A stretch of DNA of 64,000 nucleotides from CAIMUS01 sp963708455 (GTDB lineage: Bacteria; Pseudomonadota; Gammaproteobacteria; Competibacterales; Competibacteraceae): the NCBI GenBank assembly GCA_963708455.1, contig CAVPSQ010000009.1:18177-82176 (forward strand). Direction: 5' to 3'. Below, one piece after another: positions 63,645-64,000 of this stretch; position 1 is the first letter of the stretch, and each line of letters opens with the position of its first letter. A model generated the notes under the pieces. That model ran no database searches, was not told the DNA's origin, and saw only the letters and a program-made list of their open reading frames with translations. Made by a program: the position numbers and the translations under genes.

Positions 63645-64000
63645 GCTTGCCAAACTCAACCGCGGGTGGGATGCACCAGGAAGCCACAATCCACGGCTGA
63701 ATGTCGTTTTTTTTAGTGCCTGCCGCACGGTCTCGACACTGACCCAATCCAATCACTTACCCGAGTACAACCAACTCGTCGGCGAGCATCTGCAACGTCC
63801 AATGGCAGCGTTTCCCGAGAGCAGTCGCTCACGCCAACTGCAGGAGCCGTTGCTCGAACATCGCCCTTGATTTTGATCTTACCCGGCAACGGGGCTGCGG
63901 GCCGGGGATGTCAGCGACCTCTAATCCCTCCGTGACGAAGCGCTGGCGCACACGTTCGATGGTTCGCCGACTGGTCTTCAGAACCTCGGCGATGTCCTCA
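63645..64000 (-). pseudogene. IS630-family transposase, N-terminal part, frameshifted
   Basis: Reads EDIAEVLKTSRRTIERVRQR and FVTEGLEVADIPGPQPRCRV, the family's helix-turn-helix region, running in from the right edge. After shifts it continues SVETVRQALKKNDIQPWIVA, SWCIPPAVEFGK up to the IS21 end. It would join 61131 if the IS21 element were removed. Confidence 0.75.

Overview
The window is GC-rich bacterial DNA, most likely from a gammaproteobacterium. I infer this from the protein styles, the IS families and the plasmid-type Rep, Trb and FinO/ProQ genes; the sequence cannot fix the genus. No rRNA, tRNA or CRISPR array was seen. Many long reading frames are broken by single-base shifts that disappear if one base is added or removed. 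Sequencing or assembly indels and real decay are both possible, and broken genes are listed here as one spanning feature.

Region 1 (1-23356, all on the minus strand) is one long operon for an extracellular contractile injection system (Afp/PVC/MAC type). In transcription order it encodes a carboxypeptidase-regulatory-like protein, a disordered-tail protein, sheath A, sheath B, tube, assembly protein, DUF6760 protein, sheath C, second tube, DUF4255 cap protein, AAA+ ATPase, DUF4157 protein, an unknown protein, LysM adaptor, gpD-like hub, gpV-like spike, PAAR tip, gp25 wedge and two baseplate J proteins. The second J protein runs off the left edge. Sheaths A and B each carry an inserted seven-repeat Ycf48/BNR-type beta-propeller, which is the most unusual feature of the window.

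Region 2 (23.8-33.3 kb) is accessory DNA: an IS1 relic, a MazEF-like module, an Rpn-type fragment, small plasmid genes and a plasmid replicon. The replicon has a RepA-type initiator, five 17-bp iterons with DnaA boxes, and an operon with an operator inside its promoter. It is flanked by an imperfect inverted repeat of about 310 bp. A miniature element with 36-bp terminal repeats follows.

Region 3 (33.3-37.1 kb) is a Tn402/Tn5053-like transposon (tniA, tniB, short tniQ, res, resolvase) without cargo.

Region 4 (37.1-42.1 kb) has a YjdF-like membrane protein, a hypothetical gene, a candidate small RNA, an Hfq homologue, an ISAs1-family element and the 3' part of trbI.

Region 5 (42.06-48.96 kb) is a Tn3-family transposon whose transposase gene is split by two nested insertion sequences with clear target duplications. 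Its two ends cut two unrelated genes (trbI and an MBL-fold hydrolase gene), so it marks a rearrangement joint.

Region 6 (48.96-57.8 kb) looks more like host or stable DNA: the truncated MBL hydrolase, an overlapping pair encoding an isoaspartyl methyltransferase-like and a spermidine synthase-like membrane protein, a lipoprotein, three secreted proteins built from 11-residue curlin-like repeats, and an SDR oxidoreductase.

Region 7 (57.9-64 kb) is plasmid-like again: a tandem FinO/ProQ-domain protein, a WGR-domain protein, ParA with a small partner and CTAG-rich repeats, then an IS630-family element split by an IS21-family element.
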